DNA of 64,000 nt, taken from Lysobacter niastensis (GTDB taxonomy: Bacteria; Pseudomonadota; Gammaproteobacteria; Xanthomonadales; Xanthomonadaceae). The stretch is taken from contig NZ_JADLZT010000011.1 of NCBI RefSeq assembly GCF_015453285.1, forward strand, positions 62,001 to 126,000, given 5' to 3'. The position numbers and the translations under genes were made by a program. Each line of letters opens with the position of its first letter. Position 1 is the stretch's first letter. Below are positions 42,556 to 50,328 of the stretch, in pieces. The notes under the pieces were generated by a model. It saw only the letters and a program-made list of their open reading frames with translations. It did not search any database and had not been told where the DNA came from.

Positions 42556-43947
42556 TCAGTGCCCGCCGCCGCCGAGCGCCTTGAGCTCGCTGACCAGCGC
42601 GCTCGCCATCTCGGCACCGTCGCCGTAGAGCATGCGCGTGTTGTCGGCGTAGAACAGCGCGTTCTCGATGCCGGCGAAACCGGTGCCCTTGCCTCGCTTG
42701 ATGACGATCGTGTTCTTCGACTGGTTCACGTCGAGGATCGGCATGCCGTAGATCGGCGAGGCCGGATCGGTCTTCGCCACCGGGTTGACCACATCGTTGG
42801 CGCCGATGACCAGCGACACGTCGGTGTTGGCGAACTCCGGGTTGATGTCGTCCATGTCGGCGATCAGGTCGTAGGGCACGCCCGCTTCCGCCAGCAGCAC
42901 GTTCATGTGGCCGGGCATGCGGCCGGCGACCGGATGGATCGCGAACTTCACCTTGACGCCGCGCTCGATCAGCTTTTGCGTGAGTTCCCAGATCTTGTGC
43001 TGCGCCTGCGCCACCGCCATGCCGTAGCCGGGCACGATCACCACGCGCTCCGCATAGGCCATCATCGCCGCGACGTCGCCAGCTTCGATTGGTTTCTGCG
43101 TGCCGCTGATCTCCTGCGCCTGCCCGCCGCCGCCGAAGCTGGAGAACAGCACTCCGTGGATCGGCCGGTTCATCGCCTTGGCCATCAACTGCGTCAGCAA
43201 CGTACCGGCTGCGCCGACCATGGTGCCGGCGATGATCAGTGCCTCGTTGCCGAGCACGTAGCCTTCGAACGCCACCGCCAGGCCGGTCATCGCGTTGTAC
43301 AACGAGATCACCACTGGCATGTCAGCGCCGCCGATCGGCAGGGTCATCAGCACGCCGAGGGAAAGCGCGAGCACGAAGAAGGCGACGATGGCCGGCACCG
43401 AGAGCGTGTGCACGACGATGCCGCCCATCACCAGCATCGCCACGAAGACGACGAGGTTGAACAACTGCTGGCCCGGGAATACCACGCGCTTGTCGAGGCG
43501 CCCGTCGAGCTTGGCCCAGGCGATGATCGAACCGGACAGCGAGATCGCGCCGATGGCCGCACCGATCACGCCGAGGATCAGCGCCACCATCGAAGGTGCG
43601 CGTCCTTCTCCAGAGAAACGCAGCAGTTCGACCGCGCCAATCGCAGCCGCCGAGCCGCCGCCCATGCCGTTGTACAGCGCGACCATCTGCGGCATGTCGG
43701 TGATGGCGACCTTCTTGCCGGAGATCCACGCCGCGGCGGTGCCGATCACCAGCGCCAGCACGATCAACGGCAGGTTGTGCAGCCCCGGCAACAGGAACGT
43801 CGCCACCGTGGCGATGACCATGCCCAGTCCGGCCCAACGGATGCCGCTGCGCGCCGTGACCGGCGAGGCCATGCGCTGCAGGCCGAGCAGGAACAGCGTG
43901 GCGGCGACGAAATAACTGGCGGACGCAATCCAGGCCAGAACGCTCAT
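42556..43947 (-). CDS. pntB: NAD(P) transhydrogenase subunit beta
   Basis: Membrane and NADP(H)-binding subunit of proton-translocating transhydrogenase in the inner membrane. 463 residues from ATG 43947 (MSVLAWIASASYFVAAT). The N-terminal half has about eight membrane segments. The C-terminal NADP domain (about 290-463) has VIVPGYGMAVAQAQHKIWEL, FAIHPVAGRMPGHMNVLLAE and IGANDVVNPVAK. Its ATG overlaps the pntA2 stop by four bases. Confidence 0.97.
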   Translation of the reverse strand: MSVLAWIASASYFVAATLFLLGLQRMASPVTARSGIRWAGLGMVIATVATFLLPGLHNLPLIVLALVIGTAAAWISGKKVAITDMPQMVALYNGMGGGSAAAIGAVELLRFSGEGRAPSMVALILGVIGAAIGAISLSGSIIAWAKLDGRLDKRVVFPGQQLFNLVVFVAMLVMGGIVVHTLSVPAIVAFFVLALSLGVLMTLPIGGADMPVVISLYNAMTGLAVAFEGYVLGNEALIIAGTMVGAAGTLLTQLMAKAMNRPIHGVLFSSFGGGGQAQEISGTQKPIEAGDVAAMMAYAERVVIVPGYGMAVAQAQHKIWELTQKLIERGVKVKFAIHPVAGRMPGHMNVLLAEAGVPYDLIADMDDINPEFANTDVSLVIGANDVVNPVAKTDPASPIYGMPILDVNQSKNTIVIKRGKGTGFAGIENALFYADNTRMLYGDGAEMASALVSELKALGGGGH

Positions 43948-44252
43948 GCCTTGCCTCCGGCGGAAGGCTTCCTGCTGGACTTGAACATTTCCAGCATGCG
44001 TTCGGTGACCACATAGCCGCCGGCCGCATTGCCGGCGCCGAGCAGCACCGCGACGAAGCCGATCGCCTTCTCCAGCGTGGTGTCGGCATGGCCGAGTACG
44101 ACCATCGCGCCGATCAGGACGATGCCGTGGATGAAGTTGGAGCCGGACATCAGCGGCGTATGCAGGATCACCGGGACCCGCGAGATGATCACGTGGCCGG
44201 CGATGGCCGCCAGCATGAAGATGTACAGCGCCACGATCCCGTCGCCCATCAT
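43944..44252 (-). CDS. pntA2: NAD(P) transhydrogenase subunit alpha, membrane part
   Basis: Small membrane subunit carrying the transmembrane end of the alpha chain in organisms with a three-gene transhydrogenase. About 102 residues with three membrane segments: GIVALYIFMLAAIAGHVIIS, FIHGIVLIGAMVVLGHA and IGFVAVLLGAGNAAGGYVV. Homologues begin at MxDGFVALY, so the ATG at 44252 (or 44249) is preferred; an upstream ATG at 44282 would add ten residues. The soluble alpha part is not adjacent but 2 kb away at 46256. Confidence 0.92.
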   Translation of the reverse strand: MMGDGIVALYIFMLAAIAGHVIISRVPVILHTPLMSGSNFIHGIVLIGAMVVLGHADTTLEKAIGFVAVLLGAGNAAGGYVVTERMLEMFKSSRKPSAGGKA

Positions 44253-44377
44253 CCGTCCCCATCGCAATGTCGTCCGCATCATAACCGCACCTGAATCCGG
44301 CGCCAGCGGCGTCAACCGCAGGCCGTGACGGGCGTTCTCCCAAGCGCAGGGTCGTCCTGCCTTCCGGAGAGATGGCA

Positions 44378-44728
44378 ATGGAAAAGACGAAGAAGCGGCG
44401 GTCCGCGGCGCTGGCAATGGCGCTGGGCCTGATGAGCCTGGCCGGCGCGGCGTCCGCAGGCGACCTCGGCGATCGCGTGGACAGGAGGCTGGACCACCGT
44501 GGCGACCGCATCGACACGCGTCTGGACGTGAAGGGCGACCGCATCGACCACCGCCTCGACCGCCGTGCGGCGTACCAGGATTCGCTCGGCCATGAACGCC
44601 GGGCGTTCCGGCTCGACCGCAAGGGCGACCGCATCGACCGCCGTCTGGACCATCGCGGCGACCTCGCCGATGCACGGCTGGACCGGCGCGGCGACCGTTT
44701 CGACCGTTTCTGGGATCGCAGGCACTAA
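44378..44728 (+). CDS. Exported Asp/Arg-repeat protein
   Basis: 116 residues from ATG 44378, chosen because GGAGAG lies seven bases upstream; an ATG at 44372 is too close to it. Signal peptide (about 1-27, ending ASA), then a mature chain made almost wholly of short repeats of the type GDRIDRRLDHR (for example 30-60 and 83-114). At least six copies occur with alternating acidic and basic residues. Unknown function; the charge pattern suggests an extended helix or a nucleic-acid/ion-binding scaffold. First gene of the sigma-factor cassette. Confidence 0.75.
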   Translation: MEKTKKRRSAALAMALGLMSLAGAASAGDLGDRVDRRLDHRGDRIDTRLDVKGDRIDHRLDRRAAYQDSLGHERRAFRLDRKGDRIDRRLDHRGDLADARLDRRGDRFDRFWDRRH

Positions 44729-44734
44729 GTCCTT

Positions 44735-45343
44735 ATGCTGCGGCACGTGAGCCGAGAAGCCGACGACGCTCCGACCGCCACCGCGGCGGAGGCCCATGCG
44801 CAGGCCGCTTCCCGCGAGGAGGCGGCCGCGCGGCTGCCCGGCTCGCTGGAGGAATTCCTGGCGGGCATCGGCACCCGCGCATTCCGCTTCGCCGAGCTCG
44901 GACTGCGGCACCGCGACGATTCGCTGGATGCGGTGCAGGACGCGATGATGAAGATGCTGGCGTACCGGGATCGCCCGGCCGGGGAATGGACCCCGTTGTT
45001 CTGGAGCATCCTGCGCAGCCGCATCGTCGACACGCAGCGCAGGCGCACGTTCCGGTTGCGCTGGCTGTCGCCGGCACCGGAACGCGACGACACCGCCCTG
45101 GACTGGGCCGATGATGCACCCGACCCGTCGCGCGCGTTCGATGGCCGCGAGGCTTACGGACGGCTGGCGGAGGCGTTGTCGGCGCTTCCCCGTCGGCAGC
45201 GCGAGGCTTTCAGCCTTCGCGTGCTGGAAGAACTGGACGTCGCCACGACCGCGCGGGCGATGGGCTGCAGCGAAGGCGCGGTGAAGACACATCTGTCGCG
45301 GGCGCGCGAAGCGCTGCAGCGGCAACTCGAGGACTGGCGATGA
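44735..45343 (+). CDS. ECF-type RNA polymerase sigma factor
   Basis: 202 residues. Region 2 (about 55-100) has DDSLDAVQDAMMKMLAYRD and FWSILRSRIVDTQRRR. Region 4 (about 145-195) has LSALPRRQREAFSLRVLEEL, a helix-turn-helix and GCSEGAVKTHLSRAREALQR, the usual sigma-70 family signature. An Ala-rich N-terminal extension of about 35 residues precedes region 2. It overlaps the DUF3619 gene by four bases, the position where an anti-sigma factor is normally encoded. Confidence 0.92.
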   Translation: MLRHVSREADDAPTATAAEAHAQAASREEAAARLPGSLEEFLAGIGTRAFRFAELGLRHRDDSLDAVQDAMMKMLAYRDRPAGEWTPLFWSILRSRIVDTQRRRTFRLRWLSPAPERDDTALDWADDAPDPSRAFDGREAYGRLAEALSALPRRQREAFSLRVLEELDVATTARAMGCSEGAVKTHLSRAREALQRQLEDWR

Positions 45344-45714
45344 ACCCTAACCATCCACAAGCAGGCGAAGACGAACGTTTCGACCAGGCCATGCGCGAGA
45401 TCCATGCGCAGGCCGTCGGCCAGGTGTCTTCCGCCACGCGCGCACGCCTCCGCGCGGCTCGCTTCGAAGCGGCCCGGCCGCGAGAGCGGCGTGGCTACGG
45501 CTGGGTGCTGGCCAGCGGCTGCGCGGCGGCGTTCGCGCTGGTCGTCGCACTGCAACTGCAGCCCCCCCCGGCCGCTCCGCCCGCTGCACCGGTGCTGGCG
45601 ACGGAAGCCGTTTCCTACGACGCCGACACGGCGCTGGCGACCCTCGACGAAAACCCCGACCTGTATCTCTGGCTGGCATCCAACGACGATGCCCTGCCTG
45701 CCGCGGAGCAATGA
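45340..45714 (+). CDS. DUF3619 single-pass membrane protein, probable anti-sigma role
   Basis: 124 residues. The N-terminal cytosolic part (about 1-58) is rich in Glu/Arg (ERFDQAMREIHAQAVGQVSS). One membrane segment WVLASGCAAAFALVVALQL follows, then a short periplasmic tail ending DENPDLYLWLASNDDALPAA. Topology and position right after an ECF sigma factor fit an anti-sigma factor, but the family is a domain of unknown function and no zinc-binding HxxxCxxC motif is seen. Confidence 0.82.
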   Translation: MNPNHPQAGEDERFDQAMREIHAQAVGQVSSATRARLRAARFEAARPRERRGYGWVLASGCAAAFALVVALQLQPPPAAPPAAPVLATEAVSYDADTALATLDENPDLYLWLASNDDALPAAEQ

Positions 45715-45716
45715 CC

Positions 45717-46199
45717 ATGCGCTTTCCGATTCCATCCTCCCGCCTGTTGATCCGCGTGCTGGCGCCGCTTGCGTTGGTGTTCGCGACACTGCCGGCATTC
45801 GCCGCGGATCCGCCGGCGACGCCGACGGCGACGACGCTGCCTGCGTGGGAACAACTGACGCCGGCCCAGCGAGAGCAGCTGATCGCGCCCATCCGCGAGC
45901 GCTGGAACAGCGAGCCGGACCAGCGTCAGCGCATGCTCGATCGCGCCCAGCGCTGGAAGCAGATGACACCCGAACAGCGTGAGCGTGCCCACCGTGGCAT
46001 GAAGCGCTGGGAGCACATGAGTCCCGAACAGCGAGACCAGACGCGCGCGCTCTACGCGAAGATGCGCGCGCTGCCGCCTGCAGAACGCGAGGCCTTGAAG
46101 GCCCGCTGGAGGCAGATGACACCGGAACAGCGCAGCGAATGGGTGAAGGCCAATCCGCCGCCGGCCGATGCGCGGCCCATGCGCGAACCGCAGCACTGA
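45717..46199 (+). CDS. DUF3106 exported protein with LTPxQR repeats
   Basis: 160 residues from ATG 45717; an ATG at 45711 overlaps the previous stop but is too close to the GGAG site. Signal peptide ending AFA. The mature part has five related repeats: LTPAQREQL, MTPEQRERA, MSPEQRDQT, LPPAEREAL and MTPEQRSEW, separated by Arg/Trp-rich helices. This resembles the heavy-metal sensor/CpxP-like periplasmic helical type. Last gene of the cassette, and possibly a periplasmic sensor for the sigma system. Confidence 0.85.
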   Translation: MRFPIPSSRLLIRVLAPLALVFATLPAFAADPPATPTATTLPAWEQLTPAQREQLIAPIRERWNSEPDQRQRMLDRAQRWKQMTPEQRERAHRGMKRWEHMSPEQRDQTRALYAKMRALPPAEREALKARWRQMTPEQRSEWVKANPPPADARPMREPQH

Positions 46200-46227
46200 C
46201 TCAAGGCAAGGAGCCGCTCAACCCGGA

Positions 46228-46247
46228 CTGCGCGGCACGCCGCGCAG
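46228..46247. terminator. GC-rich palindrome between convergent genes
   Basis: CTGCGCGGC-AC-GCCGCGCAG, nine-base perfect arms, in the 56-base gap between the DUF3106 gene and pntA1. No U-run. Possible shared terminator. Confidence 0.4.
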
Positions 46248-46255
46248 CGCGACAT

Positions 46256-47377
46256 TCACTGCGACGCCGCGCGCTCCGGCCACACCGTCTTCGCCAGCAG
46301 CTCGTCGTTCCAGTCGTAGGAAAGCGCACCCGACTCGGCGGCCTTGTCGTCGAGCAGCAGACTGACGAAGTTCAGCACGTTGCGCGCGTACATCTCGCTG
46401 GCGTGCACCGCGCCCTGGCTGGCGAGGTTGAGCGGCCCGGCCACGGTGACGCCGTCGCTTTCGATGGTGTCGCCCGGTCGCGTCAGCTCGCAGTTGCCGC
46501 CGGTCTCGGCAGCGAGATCGACGATGACGCTGCCCGGCTTCATGCCGGCCACCATCGCCGCGGTGATGATCTTCGGTGCGGGACGCCCCGGCACCGCCGC
46601 AGTACAGACGATGACGTCGATCCCCTTGAGGTGTTCGCCGAGCCGGCGCTGCTGCTCGGCGCGTTCCTCTTCGGTCAGCTGCCGCGCATAGCCACCCTCG
46701 CCCGCCGCGCTGACGCCCAGGTCGAGGAAGCGGCCGCCGAGCGATTCGATCTGCTCACGTGTTTCCGGACGCACGTCGAACCCCTCGACCTGCGCACCGA
46801 GCCGCTTGGCCGTGGCGATCGCCTGCAGGCCCGCCACGCCGGCGCCGACGACCAGCACCTTCGACGGCCGGATCGTGCCGGCGGCGGTGGTCAGCATCGG
46901 GAAGAAACGCGGTGCCAGCGTCGCGGCGATCAGGACCGCCTTGTAGCCGGCCATGCCAGCCTGCGAACTAAGCACGTCCATCGCCTGCGCGCGCGTCGTG
47001 CGCGGAAGGCGCTCCAGCGGAAACGCGACCAGCCTGCGCGCGACGATCGCTTCGCCACGCGCCGCATCGGCTTGCGGAGCCAGCAGCCCCACCAATGCCG
47101 CACCTTCGCGGATCTGGCCCAGCGCGGCCGCATCCGGCGGTTGCACGCACAGCAGCAGGTCGGCGGCCGACAGCACGGACTGCGCGTCGTCGACTAGGGT
47201 CGCGCCGGCGTCGGTATAGGCCTCGTCGCTGAAAGAGGCGTGCCGTCCCGCGTCACGCTGCATGACGACGCGGGCACCGCGGGCGACCAGTTTCTTGCAG
47301 GTTTCCGGCGTCATCGCCACGCGACGCTCGCCCGGCGCGGTCTCGCGCGCCACTCCTACCGTGATGACTGCCGTCAT
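46256..47377 (-). CDS. pntA: NAD(P) transhydrogenase subunit alpha, NAD-binding part
   Basis: Soluble NAD(H)-binding subunit of the transhydrogenase. 373 residues. Starts TVGVARETAPGERRVAMTPE. The Rossmann loop is VLVVGAGVAGLQAIATAKRL (about 174-193), followed by VIVDLAAETGGNCELTRPGD and the C-terminal PLNLASQGAVHASEMYARNV. It lacks the membrane segments that fused PntA proteins carry; these are in pntA2. Normally it precedes pntA2-pntB directly; here four plus-strand genes lie between. Confidence 0.96.
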   Translation of the reverse strand: MTAVITVGVARETAPGERRVAMTPETCKKLVARGARVVMQRDAGRHASFSDEAYTDAGATLVDDAQSVLSAADLLLCVQPPDAAALGQIREGAALVGLLAPQADAARGEAIVARRLVAFPLERLPRTTRAQAMDVLSSQAGMAGYKAVLIAATLAPRFFPMLTTAAGTIRPSKVLVVGAGVAGLQAIATAKRLGAQVEGFDVRPETREQIESLGGRFLDLGVSAAGEGGYARQLTEEERAEQQRRLGEHLKGIDVIVCTAAVPGRPAPKIITAAMVAGMKPGSVIVDLAAETGGNCELTRPGDTIESDGVTVAGPLNLASQGAVHASEMYARNVLNFVSLLLDDKAAESGALSYDWNDELLAKTVWPERAASQ

Positions 47378-47428
47378 GCTGAGCTCCGCGTCGGTTCACC
47401 GCATCCTAGCGAATGCGGTCGCGGCGCT

Positions 47429-47456
47429 CTAGGGCCGGTTACCGTGCAGGCCCTAG
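47429..47456 (-). terminator. Palindrome overlapping the DUF1631 stop codon
   Basis: CTAGGGCC ... GGCCCTAG, eight-base perfect arms with a 12-base loop, spanning the TAG stop at 47453-47455. Could be a weak terminator or a regulatory site before pntA. No U-run. Confidence 0.3.
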
Positions 47457-49630
47457 CAACGGCCGGCGACGCGTCCCAGGCGATGGCGAACCTGACGCAT
47501 GGCTTCATCGAACGGCGTGCGCTCGGCCTCGACGCTCACCCGGCCCTGCGCCGCCAGCGCCGCCAGTTCTTCCGCCGATGCCACCAGCACGCGGATGCCG
47601 CGCCGGTTCACCAGCAGCATGCGCGAGGTGAGCGGGCTGACCCAGGCCACCTTGGCCGCGATCGCTTCGCCCTGCGCGTCGGTGATGCGCACCCATTCGC
47701 CCGGAAGCAGCCGGCGCATGCGCTCGGCCAGGGCAGGGTCGTGCGCGATCGTCGCGGTACCTCCAGCCAGCCACAGGCGGCGCTCTTCGCCCGCTTCGTC
47801 TTCGTGAGGGGTGTTTACCGGCATCAGCTGGTGCACGCGACGCGTCACGTCGGGCCAGGCCAGCGAATGCACCAGGCCGGCCAGGCCGTGCTCCGACGCA
47901 CTGTCGTCGAGGCCGGAGCTGGCCAGGCATTGCACGATCGCCGACTGCAACGTCACCAGCCGGTCGGCAACCGCGCGGCCGCGGTTATCCGAGGCGAACT
48001 CGTCGACCACCACCAGCGCGTCGCCCAGCATCAGGGCTTCGGCATGACGCTCGGCGTCCTGCCCCTCGCGCAACAGCGTCTGCACCAGGTGGTGGCGCCA
48101 CGGCGTCGACAGGAAATCGCCGACAGCCTGCGTCAGCGGCTGCGCCCGGAGGCGGTGATTGACGATCTCGTCGGCGCGCGCACGCGCATCGGACAGGCGT
48201 TCGCGTCCGAAGGCGGCCTTGGCAGCGCGCTCTTCCTGCAGTTCCACGCGGCGGCGCTGCTGCGTGAGCAACGCGTCCAGTTCGGTATGGGCCAGTTCGA
48301 AGATCGCCAGGTCTTCGTTGTAGTCCGCGACGATGCGCTGCGCGACCGCGGCGGCACGTTCCAGCAGCTCGCGGTCCTGCGGCGTCGCAGCCGAATTGCC
48401 TTCGCAGGCTTCGGTGATCGCATCGAGCAGGCGGCGCGCCGGATGTTCGCGCGACGCGAACAGCGAATGATCGGTCAGCGCGACCTTGACGTACGGCAGC
48501 ACGAGGCGCGCGTACAGGCGGCGCGCACGGTCGAGCAGCGAGTGGGTGCGGAACAGCGATTCGAACAGCATCGCCACCAGGTCGATTGCGTCTTCCTCGG
48601 CGACGCTGAGGCGGGTCTGGTCGGGATTGATGCCCAGGCGCCGGGCGCCGTCGCTGAGATGGTCGCGGATCGCGTCGCCGAGCAGACCGCTACCGGCCAG
48701 CGCACGCGCGAACACGTCGGGCGGCTCCGACTGCAGCAGCGAAGCGACGCTGACCACTTCATCCACGCGCAGTTCGCGGCGCGGAGGCAGCGTGCGCTGC
48801 GGCGCATTCTCGGCGGTCAGCGGCTCGCCCTGGACCAGGCCTTCGCGCCAGACATGCAGCATGTCGCGCAGCTGGTTGAACTCGGCCAGGATCTGGGCGT
48901 CCGACGCTGCGGTCCTGTCCTCGGGAGCCGCCGGCGCGGGAGTCGCCGGGGCCTGCTTCGGCCGCGACGAGGTTTCGACCATGCCGTAACCCGCCGTCGC
49001 CAGCAGGGTGTTGACGCGGCCGTAGAGGTCGCCGAGGACGCGCGCCAGCTCCTGCTCGTACTGGCGGAACATCATCGGCCGCAACGACTCGCTCAACTCG
49101 GCGTCGCGGAAGGTCTCGATGAAGGCACCGGCGAGGCGGCTGGCGCCGATCGGGTTGGAGATGTGGGGCACGTCCAGCGCGTTGGCCAGGGCCTCCAGCC
49201 GCCCCTCCATCATTTCCAGGGGGCGCGAGTAGCGCTGGTCGATCGCCTCGGCCAGGCGCTGGCCCGACAGGTGGAACTCCAGCTGGTTCTCGGCGACCAG
49301 CCCCATCGGCAGATCGCCGCGGTGGCGGATGCGCAGCGCCCGGAAATCGTCGAAGCCCTGGGCCACCTGCTGGCGGAAACGCATGACATAGGTGGCGCTG
49401 TGCTGGCGGAGGGTCAACAATGACGCCAGCTCGGTCCGGCGCGCGCCAGGAGTACCGGCCCGGATCGCCGACTCGTTGAGCGCATGCTCGATGGGGGTGT
49501 ACAGGCCGCTGGGGATCGAGCCCAGCTGCTCCACAGCAAGACGCTTCATCTCCTCAAGCACGCGCAACGGTTCAGTGCGCGTGGCGTGAATGACGCCGAG
49601 CGGTTGGCCTGACACTGTCAATGTCCCCAT
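47453..49630 (-). CDS. DUF1631 family protein
   Basis: 725 residues from ATG 49630 (MGTLTVSGQPLGVIHATRTE). Largely helical and charged, with a Pro/Ala-rich break around 245-265. Contains EEDAIDLVAMLFESLFRTHS and a C-terminal beta-rich domain (about 640-700, WVRITDAQGEAIAAKVAWVS, RMLLVNRRGIRVLVAS) that looks like a PilZ-type fold seen in this family. A c-di-GMP link is possible but the classic RxxxR and DxSxxG motifs are not seen. Divergent from a nitroreductase. Confidence 0.85.
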   Translation of the reverse strand: MGTLTVSGQPLGVIHATRTEPLRVLEEMKRLAVEQLGSIPSGLYTPIEHALNESAIRAGTPGARRTELASLLTLRQHSATYVMRFRQQVAQGFDDFRALRIRHRGDLPMGLVAENQLEFHLSGQRLAEAIDQRYSRPLEMMEGRLEALANALDVPHISNPIGASRLAGAFIETFRDAELSESLRPMMFRQYEQELARVLGDLYGRVNTLLATAGYGMVETSSRPKQAPATPAPAAPEDRTAASDAQILAEFNQLRDMLHVWREGLVQGEPLTAENAPQRTLPPRRELRVDEVVSVASLLQSEPPDVFARALAGSGLLGDAIRDHLSDGARRLGINPDQTRLSVAEEDAIDLVAMLFESLFRTHSLLDRARRLYARLVLPYVKVALTDHSLFASREHPARRLLDAITEACEGNSAATPQDRELLERAAAVAQRIVADYNEDLAIFELAHTELDALLTQQRRRVELQEERAAKAAFGRERLSDARARADEIVNHRLRAQPLTQAVGDFLSTPWRHHLVQTLLREGQDAERHAEALMLGDALVVVDEFASDNRGRAVADRLVTLQSAIVQCLASSGLDDSASEHGLAGLVHSLAWPDVTRRVHQLMPVNTPHEDEAGEERRLWLAGGTATIAHDPALAERMRRLLPGEWVRITDAQGEAIAAKVAWVSPLTSRMLLVNRRGIRVLVASAEELAALAAQGRVSVEAERTPFDEAMRQVRHRLGRVAGRC

Positions 49631-49755
49631 GAGTGACGCGCTTGAGCGCTTTTCGACTGCGTCTGCAGCATAGTGGCAAGATAGGTCAGGTTTGGTACGC
49701 ACAAGATCAGATCTGTGACGAGTATCACCCAAAAAATTTGAAGCCACCTGACTCC

Positions 49756-50328
49756 GTGAACGAAGCCCTTTCTTACCTCGACGCCCGCCGCTCGATCCCC
49801 CCGAAACAGCTCGGCGAACCCGGCCCCGACGACGCCACCCTGATGCGCATGCTGCGCTCGGCGGTACGCGTGCCCGACCATGGCAAGCGCGTGCCGTTCC
49901 GTTTCCTGCGCTTCAGCGGCCAAGCCCGACACGAGTTCGGCGAGCGCCTGGCGGCCCGCGCCCTTCAGCGCGACCCCAACGCCAGCGAGGCGGTGATCGA
50001 GAAGGACCGCATGCGCTTCTCGCACGCACCATTGGTAGTGGCGGTCATTGCCAAGCTCGGCCCCGACGAGAAGATCCCCGAGTCCGAGCGCTTCTCCAGC
50101 GCGTCCTGCGTGTGCTTCGCGCTGCTTCAGGCCGCGCAGGCGATGGGCTTCGGTGCGATCTGGCTGACCGGCTGGCTCGCCTACGACCCGGAAGTGGCCG
50201 GCTGGATGGGACTGCAGGAGCACGAGCGCGTCGTCGGCTTCGTCCATATCGGAACGCCAAAGCTGGACGCCCCGGAGCGCGAACGACCCGACCCGGCAGA
50301 CCTGCTGAGCGAATGGTCGCCCGCATGA
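49756..50328 (+). CDS. Nitroreductase family protein
   Basis: FMN-dependent NAD(P)H oxidoreductase family. 190 residues from a GTG at 49756 (read MNEALSYLDARRSIPPKQLG). FMN-binding ARRSIPPKQL and VPDHGKRVPFRFLRFSG, plus QAAQAMGFGAIWLTGWLAYD, match the YdjA-like subgroup. Upstream in-frame codons do not look coding. Its stop overlaps the next start in ATGA. Confidence 0.9.
   Translation: MNEALSYLDARRSIPPKQLGEPGPDDATLMRMLRSAVRVPDHGKRVPFRFLRFSGQARHEFGERLAARALQRDPNASEAVIEKDRMRFSHAPLVVAVIAKLGPDEKIPESERFSSASCVCFALLQAAQAMGFGAIWLTGWLAYDPEVAGWMGLQEHERVVGFVHIGTPKLDAPERERPDPADLLSEWSPA

Noticed and set aside
42556-44634. Apparent fusion of pntB with an upstream 229-codon extension
   Set aside because: The extension is out of frame with pntA2, which overlaps it; pntB starts at the ATG at 43947 as in homologues.
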